64,000 nt of DNA from Colocasia esculenta (lineage: Eukaryota; Streptophyta; Magnoliopsida; Alismatales; Araceae): NCBI GenBank assembly GCA_014218235.1, contig CM024760.1, positions 10,954,049 to 11,018,048 on the forward strand, written 5' to 3'. The position numbers and the translations under genes were made by a program. Of this stretch, positions 1-10,392 are shown piece by piece. The number at the start of each line of letters is the position of its first letter. The first letter of the stretch is position 1. The notes under the pieces were generated by a model, which made no database searches, had not been told where the DNA came from, and saw only the letters and a program-made list of their open reading frames with translations.

Positions 1-135
1 CTTAAAAATTAAATAGTTTTTCATATTTAAGTGATTAAATCAAATATTATTTTTAATATTTTATCAAATAATTTAAAATCTTAAAATTAATCACTTAAGA
101 CATAAAATACCTATTAAATGTTATCAAACAGGCTA
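1..135. repeat. AT-rich MITE-like repeat, copy 1
   Basis: This AT-rich segment matches 40158-40310 in the same orientation. Shared blocks include CTTAAAAATTAA, TTTAAGTGATTAA, ATTTTATCAAA, AATCTTAAAATTAA and the end GTTATCAAACAG. It is probably one copy of a short non-autonomous DNA transposon cut by the window edge. No coding capacity is visible. The family name is unknown to me. Confidence 0.6.
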
Positions 136-1052
136 GTTGGATAGCAGAAGCGGGTTGCTTTCCCAGTGGCATACAAAAGGGGTGGGGATGGGGATCATTG
201 CACTTGTATAAATACACACCTTATATTTGTGAGAGGTTTTCATTGGTCATAGGGATGACACATTATACGCCATCAATAGAATTATTCAAAAATACAATAA
301 ATATACTTATACAAGTAATATTATTTTTACTCAACTAAAATGACTTCTCTTTCACAATCCACATAAGTTTCGTGTTATAAGATAAATTTTGCAAAAAATA
401 TTTCTTAATATAATAAGCTTATTATCGCTGAAAGGACCTTCCACGTAAAATGATGTTACTATACAACATATATTTACTGTGGAGAGGTAAAGTTTACTTG
501 ATCCATTTGAATCCGTTGACTATAAGATCTAGTGAATGGGAGCTACAACACATCACACTCTCGTGCAACAACCCATGTAGAAGTAAGGGCGTGGATCCGT
601 GTAACACATAAACTTTAAATAATAATAAGATATTGAACATTAGAAAAAGATATTGATTACCATAAAAGATACAAACATAAGATTACATTTGAATCTAGAA
701 TTTTTTCACATAATTAATATGATTTTGATATTGTTTTCAGATATACGCACCTCGATAGGGCGTCATCGAAATTCGATAACGAAAGTAAAATTTTACATCA
801 TAATTATCAAAAAATATATTGATTAAAAAAATATAAATATCCTGAATTATTGATGCACAGATATTCAGATTAAGTCGACATAATGATTTTTGGAGTAACT
901 TTCATCCGATGAAAAACTAATTCAAAAAATTAAACAAAAATTATCATAATTTGTATCACATGCTAATAAGCTTATATCTGAAATTTCATCTCATTTGGAT
1001 ATTATTTAAGTATAAAATTAGTGGGCCAAAAAACCGAAACGAATTAAAACTT
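136..1052. other. AT-rich intergenic DNA, no gene seen
   Basis: No ORF, RNA gene or clear element is visible. The sequence is AT-rich and ends at the target-site duplication of the LINE insertion. Confidence 0.6.
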
Positions 1053-1068
1053 AAGTATGATTACGTGT
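1053..1068. repeat. LINE target-site duplication, left copy
   Basis: AAGTATGATTACGTGT occurs here and again, perfectly, at 1765-1780. A 16-bp duplication is typical of target-primed reverse transcription. The insertion point reads TT/AAGT, in line with the TT/AAAA preference of L1 endonucleases. Confidence 0.9.
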
Positions 1069-1764
1069 TCTCTCCAATCAAATATGACAAAACCGCATCC
1101 ATTCAATGATATATTAAGAAAATTAGGGGTGGTGTTAGTTCCTCACTATGATGTAAATCCTCGCTGCAAGATATTATATTGGAAAAAACCTGACAGGGAC
1201 TATATGTGTTAAATTGTGATGGATCTTTTAATGGGTCAGATGCTTCGGCAGGTGGTGGAGGTGCTGTTCGTGATAACAATGGCTTGGTATTAATGGCATT
1301 TGCACACTCTTATAATGCAACTTCCTCCTTGGTGGCAGAATGCATGGCTCTTCTTGATGGATTGAGACTAGCTAAGAGTTTCTCTTTTCACATCTCTGAA
1401 ATTCAAATTGATTCTATGATATTGGTTCAATTGGTTTCTTTATATTCTCCATTGATTTCTCATGTTTATAGAGAAGTGAATGCTCTTGCAGATTTCATGG
1501 CTAACTTTGGACGTATTATGAAAGGATCTTTTTATTTCAATGAGAGAGATCTACCCTACAAAGCTAAAGGCATCGCGAGGTTGGACAAATCTGGTTTACC
1601 TTATGTTCGAACTATGTAATTGGGTGGGAGGCTTTGTTTTTCTTTTTTGATCAGTTTCTAATTATCGGGGTAAGTTTCCCCCGACTATGTACCCTTAGCA
1701 ATTGTGCAATGAAAAGTTAAGGGCTGCCTAGAGTCCTAGATAAGTTCTGGGTTTTTTTTTAAAA
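1069..1764 (+). mobile_element. 5'-truncated L1-type LINE, 3' end only
   Basis: A 696-bp insertion lies between perfect 16-bp direct repeats (1053-1068 and 1765-1780). It carries the RNase H domain found at the 3' end of plant L1 LINE ORF2, a short 3' UTR, and a tail of nine T followed by A's. The endonuclease and reverse transcriptase are absent, so this is a dead-on-arrival copy. The exact flanking repeats suggest it is not very old. Confidence 0.85.
1206..1619 (+). pseudogene. LINE RNase H domain, internally shortened
   Basis: The 137-codon frame opens with a GTG, so the start is only the point where the LINE was truncated. It encodes a plant LINE RNase H-like domain: NCDGSF with the first catalytic Asp, an AECMALLDGL helix with the Glu, QIDSM with the second Asp, and YREVNALADFM with the last Asp. 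Compared with the usual domain, the stretch between QLV and HVYREVN is only about 9 residues, where roughly 35-40 are normal (compare 48494-49351). An in-frame internal deletion has therefore removed part of the fold. The frame stays open afterwards and runs about 45 residues past the last motif. It is unlikely to be active. Confidence 0.8.
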
Positions 1765-1780
1765 AAGTATGATTACGTGT
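1765..1780. repeat. LINE target-site duplication, right copy
   Basis: Exact repeat of 1053-1068, directly after the A-rich LINE tail. Confidence 0.9.
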
Positions 1781-1898
1781 GGGGGTGGCTACGTGTTGGG
1801 TTTGTGGTGATCTTTATCTGAAGTTGAGTCGTGGCAACCATCGGATGGATGCCAATCTCTTTAAATACCTCTTCTGATCTTTTCTTCTCTCCCTACGC

Positions 1899-2267
1899 TA
1901 GGGTTGCAAACGGGTCGGGTTCGAAATCGGAAACACAGATTTCGATTCCGATAACCAAAATATGGTTCCGATTCTGATAAGAATGGTTAGTTCCGATTCC
2001 GTTCCGATTCCGATAACATTACCGGAACCGAAATTCCGATAAGGTAAGGTGTTTATCATAATTTTACCTTGAGTTTATGATAATTTATCGAAAAAACCGA
2101 TACCGATATCGATTCCGATTATTTTTTCAATTCCGATTCCGATAACTTATCGGAATATCCGATACCGATTCCAATAAGCTATCGGTATCATTTTTCGATT
2201 CTGAAACCGATAATTTTTATCGGAATCGGGTCGAAATATCAGAATATCAGGTTCCGTTACAACCCTA
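1899..2267. mobile_element. Ac/Ds-like hAT miniature element, copy 1
   Basis: The 369-bp element starts TAGGGTTGCAAACGG and ends in the inverted form CCGTTACAACCCTA. The flanking 8-mers are CCCTACGC (1891-1898) and CCCTACCC (2268-2275), a 7/8 match and the length expected for hAT elements. The interior is filled with subterminal-type CCGAT/ATCGG motifs in both orientations, as in maize Ac/Ds ends. There is no ORF, so any movement would need a transposase supplied elsewhere. Copy 2 is at 44376-44758. Confidence 0.88.
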
Positions 2268-2275
2268 CCCTACCC

Positions 2276-2513
2276 CTTCTGCTACTTCCACTTCCTCTTC
2301 ACTGCTGCTGCTTCTTCTTCCTACATCTTCTTCTGCTACTTCTTCTTCTTCTTCTTTTTCTTCTTCATACTTCTTCTTCACCTTCCTACTGCTACCACCA
2401 CCACCATACAAAGAAAAGAGAAAGAAGCTAGAAAGAAGAAGAGAGAAAGGTGCTGCAAAACAAAGAAGAGAGAGAAAGAAGTTGCTTAGCATAGAGGAGA
2501 GAGAAAGAACAAA
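2276..2513. repeat. Pyrimidine/purine-rich low-complexity tract
   Basis: CTT/CTG-rich sequence switches to GAGA-rich sequence at about 2410. Long minus-strand ORFs here come only from the repeats. Directly downstream, 2514 opens a short frame that ends at a consensus-like GTAAGT at about 2572. It could be a leader with a first exon, but nothing further supports a gene. Confidence 0.6.
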
Positions 2514-2639
2514 GATGAGGAGTTTAGGGATTTCATCTCCACCCGACGATCATGCCCAATTGATAAGTAAGTTCCTCTTTATCTTTCCTGATTGTTCACT
2601 TCTATTCCTAAGCATGTTTGAGTTGTGCAATTGAAATTT

Positions 2640-3065
2640 TTATGATTCTAGTTTTTACCGGATTTGAACGACCGATTTTGGTATTTTGGTCGACCGATTC
2701 TCTGTCCAGTTTGATTGATAAAAGATAAATAAATTTGAAAGAGTGGTTTAACGAATTTTATTAAATCAGGAAAATATGTAAAAGTTGAAGTATAAGTATT
2801 TCCCTACAATTTCTGAGTGTTTATTTCCATTCCCAAGCTTGTTTAGACCGTGCGATTTGCGACCGTACGATTCTGGTTTCTATCAGAATCAGTCGACCGA
2901 TCTCTCCCTGAATCCACGACCAAGATACTAGCTAGGTCGGTCGACCAATCTCTCATGTCCGGTCGACTGATGTGGTGTTTTCGGATGACCGAATCCTTCT
3001 GTTCGGTCGACCGATCTTGTGTTTTCTGACGACCGATTCTTCTAGAAGTGTCAGCAAAAATCATG
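2640..3065. repeat. Degenerate repeats with a GGTCGACCGAT core
   Basis: The near-palindromic core GGTCGACCGAT and its variants recur about every 25-60 bp (near 2690, 2895, 2937, 2962, 3004), mixed with conserved blocks such as CATTCCCAAGCTTGTTTAGA. No coding frame is convincing. It forms the first part of a non-coding repetitive block reaching about 5.5 kb. Confidence 0.55.
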
Positions 3066-3145
3066 CGAAACTGAAACTCCAAAACTCATACCTTATTTAC
3101 ACTTCATATCATTTAAGTAATCATTTACTTAAGATATTATATGAA

Positions 3146-3310
3146 GGAAAAATTAATTAGAAGTCCCTAACTGTAATAGGGAGGTCCTTACTGTAACATA
3201 ATTTAATGTATACTATAATAAGAGATTACACTTACTGTTATGAGTTACAGCTCTATCAGGGACTAGAAAATAAATCAAATATCTATTAGGGACTCCTAAT
3301 TAATTTATCC
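3146..3310. mobile_element. Small MITE-like element with imperfect TIRs
   Basis: The left end GGAAAAATTAATTAG plus AAGTCCCTAA is mirrored by the right end, whose complement reads GGATAAATTAATTAG plus GAGTCCCTAA. That gives about 28-bp inverted ends around a 165-bp AT-rich segment. I could not define a clean target duplication, so the superfamily is open. Confidence 0.6.
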
Positions 3311-3620
3311 TATATATAAATAAGGAAGTACCCCCATTTGAATCTAACAAAAATATCAAAAAATTATATCTCTTACCAATAAAAAATCAACTCTCCCATC
3401 CAAGAAGAAAATCGCGATTTTTGTGATTCCATCAAAATAACTTCTTTATAATATCTCATAATTTGGCCTACCTGAAAGTCTCCTAATTCAAATAAACTTA
3501 GTAGAATGCTAAAAATTCAAGGCCCGACAAAAAATGATAAACATGCACATAACTTCTATATGGAAGTCCCTCTCCTACTAAAAAAGAAGACAAACATGCT
3601 CATCCCTTATTTTACATTAA

Positions 3621-3676
3621 TATGACTTTTACATAGATATGATATCATTTCCAATGTTGAATAAAATTAGTAATTA
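3621..3676 (+). repeat. 56-bp direct repeat, copy 1
   Basis: It matches 4300-4355 at about 85-90% (shared start TATGACTTTTACA, shared core GATATGATATCATTT). The copies lie 679 bp apart inside the same non-coding block. Confidence 0.75.
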
Positions 3677-3949
3677 AATGATTAGATCGATCATATTGAT
3701 TTCATGGCTATCATGATGATGTATTATTCTGTTGATTTCAAGTTTTAAGACTTAACATGTTAAGTAAGTCTAAGTACCACGTCACAGAGCTATTCTATGA
3801 AGCCTAAAAAGGGGTAGAGAATGTTATGTGATATCTCCAGAACTTATAAGTTTAAACCATCTTGTAACTACGACTAGTGTTTCGACATGGTAATATCATT
3901 TGGAAATTCCTTTTAGCATCTGATTCGCAGACTGATCTAATACATTGAC

Positions 3950-4290
3950 TTGGTGTTTGGACACCAATGGTACTATGATTGATTTCAGTAGAATTTGACT
4001 CAATTTTTGACAATATTATTGGATTCGACTATTGTATGTTCAATTTCGATTCAACTTCTGTAAGTTCAATTTTGACTCAGTTTCTGTATGTTTGACTTCA
4101 ATCCAACTTCAATAAGGTTTGGTTTCGATTCATCTACAGTAAGCTTGATGTTGAGATGACTACAGTAAGACCTGATTTCGTATTGACTCCTATAGGTTCG
4201 ACTCAATATTGACTTCAGAAAGTTCGACTTCAGATTGACTTATGAAAGTCCAATCTCGGTTATGAATTACACTTCGAATTTGGTTAACTA
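3950..4290. repeat. Degenerate short repeats (TTCGACTTC-like)
   Basis: About a dozen diverged units of roughly 25-30 bp carry variants of TTCGACTTCAGATTGACTT. They have no frame and no coding signal. Confidence 0.5.
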
Positions 4291-4299
4291 TCAATTTAA

Positions 4300-4355
4300 T
4301 ATGACTTTTACACTGATATGATATCATTTTCAATTCTGAATAAAACTAGTAATTT
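4300..4355 (+). repeat. 56-bp direct repeat, copy 2
   Basis: Second copy of 3621-3676. Confidence 0.75.
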
Positions 4356-4686
4356 ACTAGTTTGATCATCCAGATTGTTTTTAGTTTCAAATTATAATAT
4401 TAGATCGAACTCACTGATTTCAATTGGCAATTCTGATATTTCAATTTGAATACTGACTTCCAACATTAACTTCTCATCTTGCATAACTGTGTTACCACTT
4501 AAAACTTCAATCATTTCCAACTCTTTTGTGGTCCTTATGATACACAATCTTGTACATGTGCCTTATCCTTGAAATTCTGAAGTGCTGCATAATTGTCCAT
4601 GAATGTTTACTTACTGTTTGGGTCTTCAAACTCTACTGGATCAAGATGCATGTGCAAATAGGGGCGGGTCCAATCCCTAAGAGGAA

Positions 4687-4966
4687 CATCTGAACTCAAC
4701 CAGTGAGTCGCACAATTCGAATATGTACCCGTCAAGAACGGATCTGCTGATCATATCACCCGAACTCAGCCACTAAATCGGACAATTCGAATAAGTACCC
4801 GTCGAGAATGGATCTACTGATCGTGTCACCCGAACTCGACCATTGAATCAGACAATTCGAATATGTTGTCGTCGAGAACGGATCTACTGATCGTATCACC
4901 CGAACTCGACCATTGAATTGGACAATTCGTATATGTACCCGTCGAGAATGGATCTACTGATTGTGT
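4687..4966. repeat. 70-bp tandem repeat, four copies
   Basis: The unit contains ACAATTCGAATATGTACCCG and GATCTACTGATCGT. The ACAATTCG block falls at 4712, 4782, 4852 and 4922, exactly 70 bp apart. The copies differ at several positions each, so it is a mature minisatellite. No stable reading frame is evident. Confidence 0.9.
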
Positions 4967-5832
4967 CTTGGCATCAAACACTGCCTACTACTTGATTGAT
5001 GAATATTCAATTATATGTTATTGTTTCCCATCAGCATGATTCAACTGGTTTGCACTTACTGCCAGTACATGTTCAGTGGACTGCTTGATAATGATTATAC
5101 GTTTGATAATGATGGCATATCGTTATATGCCTGACACTCGTTATTTTGATTCGGTTCATTAGTATATCGCTTTAATCTTGCATAGTTCAATATTGTACAT
5201 CTTGATTTGCATTATCCTTCCCTTTCTTGAACACTGCTATTTGTTATCTTCGTGTGTAGTAAATTTTTCTTGATTCTAATATCTATTTCCTTGTTATTAA
5301 AGGATAAATCATATTGGACAAGACTGCTCATACCTACTCTTTTTTCAAGAATTCATCATTTCTAGAAGGCGGGACAACGAGAATTGTGTACTGAGAGATC
5401 AACACTTGTTATGTTTGACCTTTGAATTATAGTTTGAGAATCATGTAAATTGCTCAACTTTGAGGAACGACTGTTAAATTTGTAATTTTTTTTTAAGTCA
5501 TGACCTCGGGCATTTCCTTCTAAGAAAATTTTAAACTCGTTCTCGATTTCTTGTTCAGTCGCTTCTCGACATTTATGGAAATATTAAATAACGGGACGTG
5601 ACAGTCCGACCCACCAAAGTCCAATCTCTTACCCCTTGGGATACTAGCACTCAATCGAGAGCAAGTGAAAGAGGCTCCCTCTAAGGCCTGTTGTCCTTTG
5701 ATGATGACCCTCCATTTGTCAAGGCTGAGTCCTTGGCCTCCTAAGTCGCGAAAAAACCCATCGTTCACTAAAAAAAGATGGAATGTAGCTATGTCATCAA
5801 ATCATAAGTTAAGGATGACCACACCGACAGAC
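4967..5832. other. AT-rich DNA up to the copia LTR, no gene seen
   Basis: No credible ORF, RNA gene or intact element. At about 5595 there is AACGGGACGTGACAG, which looks like the tail of an LTR but has no partner in the window. Confidence 0.4.
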
Positions 5833-7334
5833 TGTTAGTTATGGATGTCCTCAAGCCAATCATAACTTGTGCAATCTTGTTCTTTGATAATAATAATAAG
5901 GCTTTTATATTCATTCTGTGTAATTCGTTTAACGTTTCATTATGAAGTCCATGAATATGCGCAATGGATATTAATTATGATGAGATCATAACAATGAGAT
6001 TAATGTCCTTTAAACGTATATTCTTAATTGTTCCTAGTCGGAGGATATCCGAGAAGGACATCGGATATCCAGTTAGACTAGTACAGGTTGCACCTGCTCA
6101 TATGATGAGGGTGACTGGTCTCATAGTCACTTGTGTGGAGACACTAAGGTGAATCTGTAGGTGCTCATTGGAGAATGAGTTCACTGAACTGATCCGTTAT
6201 GAATCGCTGGATGGTAATGTTACCTAACTGTCAACTAGCTAGATTCATTGTCACAGTGGCGTGATTGGTCCTTAGACCTGAGACACCAAGGACACCTTGT
6301 TGGTGGACTTCTAGGTTTTGACCTTGACTTATAGATCTCTAGCCATGAGGTCTTAATAAGTTAAGTGATCGGATCTAGCGGAATACCCTCGAAGGTGATT
6401 GTGTGGTCAATATGGGATCGCTCGCTCTCGGTAATAGGAGAGTGAATGCTCTAGGGAAGGATGCCTGATAATCCCTGGACAGGGCAAGACTACTTATCAG
6501 AAAGGAGTTTTCTGATATAGTTATGCGGCATCTAAACCAAGTGAGTACACACATTAGGGTTTGACAGTTGACCATACCCTAAGTGCACTCGGGAGCATTG
6601 TACGAGCAAATGATTATAGTCACGTGGTAACTGATGATACAAAAGGTTCCTTGAATGGGTTGCTGAACCCCAATGCTTTCCAGGATCAAGTGGTGTTTCT
6701 TGGCACCCAACTTGATTGGAAGCCCGGTCAATTATCGTGAGACGATAATTGATTCTGTAATTAATTAATATGAGATGTTAATTAATTACCATAAGTCAAT
6801 AAAGAGTTATTGAGCTTAATGGGCTGAAAACTGGACTAGCAGTTGGGCCTAGAGGGGCACACGCATAAGAGTTCCGAGCAGACTGAGCAAGGTGTTCTTT
6901 ATAGACAATGACTGGGTTTTTATGAAAAACCACGGTGTCTATAAATATACGCTGAGAGTTAAACCCTGGGCCAAGCTCCAGGCTTAACCCTGGCCGCCCC
7001 ATCCTCTCTCTCTCCCAGGGCGCCCCCCATCCTCTCTCTCCTCTCTTCGGCACATGGTGGAGCTGAGATCCGGGAGACGCGTGGAGAACGAGGAGATCCC
7101 GTCTGCGTCCGGAGCTCGCGTGGATACGTCTAGAGGCCGGACACTTGAACGGCTTGAAGCACCGGCGCCTCCTGCGCCACCTCCTCCCCGGATTCGGGAG
7201 TTACGCAACCCCGCAAAGGTAAAGATGAGATCTGCCTGTGCGTGGTTTACCGTTTTGTGTTCGATTCCGACGGCCGGCAACGATATCTACCTGAGGGATT
7301 CGCGTTTCCGCTGCGCTTTGTACGAAACCCAACA
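5833..7334 (+). repeat. copia 5' LTR (complete)
   Basis: A 1502-bp LTR from TGTTAG to AACA, with the primer site one base further. The first 197 bp recur at 13394-13590. The U3/R promoter is marked by a TATA box at 6939. The sequence becomes very GC-rich only after the LTR. Confidence 0.88.
6939..6946 (+). promoter_or_regulatory. TATA box of the copia LTR promoter
   Basis: TATAAATA lies about 390 bp before the LTR end, in a plausible position for the start of R. Confidence 0.6.
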
Positions 7335-7335
7335 G

Positions 7336-7351
7336 TGGTATCAGAGCCAGG
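7336..7351 (+). promoter_or_regulatory. copia primer-binding site
   Basis: TGGTATCAGAGCCAGG matches the complement of the initiator Met-tRNA 3' end, used by most plant copia and Tekay elements. It lies one base after the LTR. Confidence 0.93.
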
Positions 7352-8964
7352 TTGCTGGTACGTTCGGAATCAGCATCTTGTGTATGATATTTCATGCGTT
7401 TTTGTCGATTCTCGTTGTGCATAAGTCGCCATGTTTGAAGTGTTCGTGGGTCGCACATGAGATGTGCACTTGCCGCTTGATACGTGGAAGGTGTTCCTGG
7501 TACCAAGGGCTTCGCGGAGAACCCTTTGTGGCGTCGTTTGGCCCACTGTGGAGGCCACACGGCCCTCTGCAAGATGCCGCCGTCGTGCAGATTGGACAGT
7601 CCAAGATGGGGCATTTTTGCAGATTTTTAGGGTTTTTCTGGGGGGTTTCTGGTTGCCCAGGGAGAAGGGCGGTGAGGTCCGGCGCCGGCGTCGCCGTCTG
7701 CGGCCGCCCGGGGCGGCGCGGTGCCCCCCCTCCGCCGCGGCCCTGCGAACCAGGGCAGCGGCGGCCTAGGGCTCGCCCACGGGCGCGCCCTAGCGGGCGG
7801 AGGGGGCGACCCCGCGGGCCCTGGGTCCGGTGACTTACCCGGACCCAGGGTGGGGCCCAGGCCACCCGCGCGGGTGGCCCGCGCGCCCCACCGGATCCGG
7901 TCCCCCCCCCTTCCCCCTTTTTAATTTTTTAAAATTTGTTTTAAATTGTTTTTAAATTGTTTAAAAACATTTAAACATGTTTTAAAATCCCAGAAAATTC
8001 TGAAAATTATATTGAGAGTTTTTAAAGGTGTTTAGATCTCTGTAAATTAATTTTCAGTTGTTTGACCCAATGCTTAATTAGTTTAAGGAAAATCTAAAAT
8101 TGTTTTAGTTATTCCTACTATCTAGTTAAAGCATGTTAATTGATTTAGAAATGTGATTTTTAAATTAATTAACTGTACATCTTGGCGACTTCATGCAGTA
8201 ACACTGAATGACGTTTTATCTAATGTTGATTAGATGATATCCATGTTAGCTAAATTGTTTAGTTAAATGGTTTTCAAAGTATAATTATTATATTTTTGAA
8301 GTAAAATATTTCAGAAGTAATTATGTGATAATTGCTTGTTGATGCATGTGATGTATGTGGATGGATGGTCATGGACTTAGATATCATGTGATGAATGTTA
8401 TGGTTAATGGCAAATGATGTAATTTATGAGGACTGCGTGCCTTCCTCTCTCCCTCTATTAAATCCGGGTTGTACATTCTATCTCCCTCCTGTTATGTACT
8501 CCCCTTGACTTGTTCAAGGTTTCTTATTATTATCTGATGTACATTTATGGGCCTGCGAGCCCAATTTAAATATTACTTGTAATTATAAGAAGCGGATTGG
8601 CGGAGATGGAGGAGAGTACCATGCAGGACCTTCATGGAGATAAAGTTACATCAAGCTAAAACATCAGATGCGGGGCTGCCATTTGTTCACCATATTTGTG
8701 GATTACCAACTGGCTCTGGTAATGCCACTCTAGGTTAAAGTCCATGATCATCCATCATTTTTTTTCATGTATATGATATGTGTGGAATGTGCTGTAGTAT
8801 ATATAATTAAATATATGATATTCCAAATTCTATATATCAATAGCACGCAGATATAGAGACCAAGATAAAATATGTCAAAATCCCTCCTCGTTCAAACTTT
8901 AAGCCGTAGCGTAATCATTTAGAATGAATTACGTGGCCCTCCATCATTATAGTTTTAGGATTGC
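7352..8964 (+). other. Long untranslated leader of the copia element
   Basis: The leader between primer site and gag is about 2.1 kb in all. This first part holds an extremely GC-rich tract (about 7640-7915, ending in a C run) that changes abruptly to AT-rich DNA with TTTTAAA-like repeats (7918-8000). Several ORFs overlap in both strands at 7054-7865, but none resembles gag and all reflect base composition. Confidence 0.6.
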
Positions 8965-9298
8965 CATTAGATCGGGCAAGTTTGTTGTGCTATCCACAAG
9001 GCTTGTCAAGTCTAATGACAGACTAAAACTATGGCATGATGATGCCTTAAACGGGGTAGAGGACCGGTGTAGCTTTGTTGTGCTATCCACAAGGGCTACA
9101 TCCAAATCTATACTCGTTACGTAATGATGGTATTGCTTAGACTGGGTTTAATGACTTGTTGTGCTATCCACAAGGTCATTAAAATTCAGGGGCCAAAATA
9201 AGATCGGATATTGCAAGAGTTGCAAGTGTCAAGGGTTGACCGCTTTCAGATCATTGTATGGTTTGTTGTGCTATCCACAAGATCATGCTATGAGTCTG
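8965..9298 (+). other. Array of four covarying hairpins in the copia leader
   Basis: The 19-mer TTGTTGTGCTATCCACAAG occurs four times (8982, 9075, 9156, 9263). Each copy can fold by itself through TTGTG/CACAA around a CTATC loop. Each is also flanked by a different pair of complementary arms. Copy 1: CATTAGA (8965) with TCTAATG (9011), and GGCAAG (8975) with CTTGTC (9002). Copy 2: TGTAGC (9068) with GCTACA (9095). Copy 3: TTTAATGAC (9147) with GTCATTAAA (9175). Copy 4: CAGA-TCAT-GTATGGT (9247-9262) with ATCATGC-ATGA-TCTG (9282-9298), using G-U pairs. A constant cap on stems of changing sequence suggests a selected RNA structure. Spacings are 93, 81 and 107 bases. Function is unknown. Confidence 0.8.
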
Positions 9299-9464
9299 TG
9301 AGATTCCGATCCCCACTAGGAGACCGTCGGTGTCTCCCATTCTGTATATCTGAGGGTTATACAGTCTGCCGGAAAATAGTGGGAGCTAATCTTGATTAAA
9401 GTCTTAATCTAGATTTAATTATGAACATCTGCTACTTGTCTTTACATTTCCTTTATAGGCAAAA

Positions 9465-10392
9465 ATGTCGTCAGGTAACCCACTCCGTGGCATACTGGAT
9501 GCCAATAGATTGACAGGCCCGAACTACTCGGATTGGCTCAGAAACCTGAAGATTGTCCTCAGGTCTGAGCGCATTGCCTATGTCCTGGAAGGGGAGATCC
9601 CAGCTGAACCACCCCTTGATGCACCTGAAGGGGAAACGCTTGAGTTTGCGAAGTGGAAGGAGGATTCCACTCTGGCCCAATGCTACATGCTTGCCTCAAT
9701 GAGCAATGAATTTGCAGCATGAGAACATGGATGCTAGATCCATCATGCAACACTTGCAGGAGCTCTTTGAAGAGCAGAGCAGGGTGGAGAGATATGAGAT
9801 ATCCAAGGCCCTGTTCAGAGCTCGCATGGCAGAGGGGTCTTCAGTACAGACTCATGTGCTGAAGATGATAGAGTGGATTGAGAGGCTCGAGGGGCTTGGT
9901 TTTCCTCTTGACAAGGAACTAAGCACGGACCTCATTCTCCAGTCACTTCCAGATTCATATTCCCAGTTTATTGTGAACTTCACAATGAACAAGATTGAGG
10001 TGAGTTTAGCTGAGATGCTCAACATGCTAAAGACTGCTGAGGGCAACCTTAAGAAGGAAAAGCTAACTGTTCTCATGGTTGGAAAGTCCAACAAGAAGAG
10101 GAGAGCAGGGCAAGCCTTTAAGAAAGGCAATGCTAAGAAGCAGTCTAAGCAGAAACAAAAGAAGGACACAGGCAAAGGAGAAGAAAAGGGCGAGTGCTTC
10201 CACTGCAAGAAGAAAGGGCACTGGAAAAGAAATTGCAAGGATTACCTTGCAATGAAGGCTCAGGAGAAGCAGAAGCTTGGCGAAGCTTCAGGTATCTATA
10301 TGATAGATCTTCACTTGTCTATTAGAGATTCTACATCTTGGGTTTGGACACTGGATGTGCTTCTCATATCTGCAATGATGTGCAGGTGCTGA
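9465..10392 (+). pseudogene. copia gag with zinc knuckle, frameshifted
   Basis: The ATG at 9465 follows the leader and opens the usual copia Gag N-terminus (LTGPNYSDWLRNLKIVL, the UBN2-type region). The frame shifts between about 9706 and 9722; the next frame carries the Gag body (SRVERYEISKALFRARM, DLILQSLPDSYSQF), a Lys-rich linker and a CCHC zinc knuckle (CFHCKKKGHWKRNC, about 10195-10236). A second frameshift at about 10340-10390 separates this frame from the protease. Gag would form the virus-like particle and bind the RNA. This copy cannot make a full Gag-Pol. Confidence 0.88.

Noticed and set aside
2972..3160. Short ORFs in the GGTCGACCGAT repeats
   Set aside because: Frame follows the repeat words only; no coding signal.
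7054..7865. Long overlapping ORFs on both strands (up to 259 codons)
   Set aside because: They lie across the copia LTR end, primer site and a very GC-rich leader. No domain, mutually overlapping, and explained by base composition.
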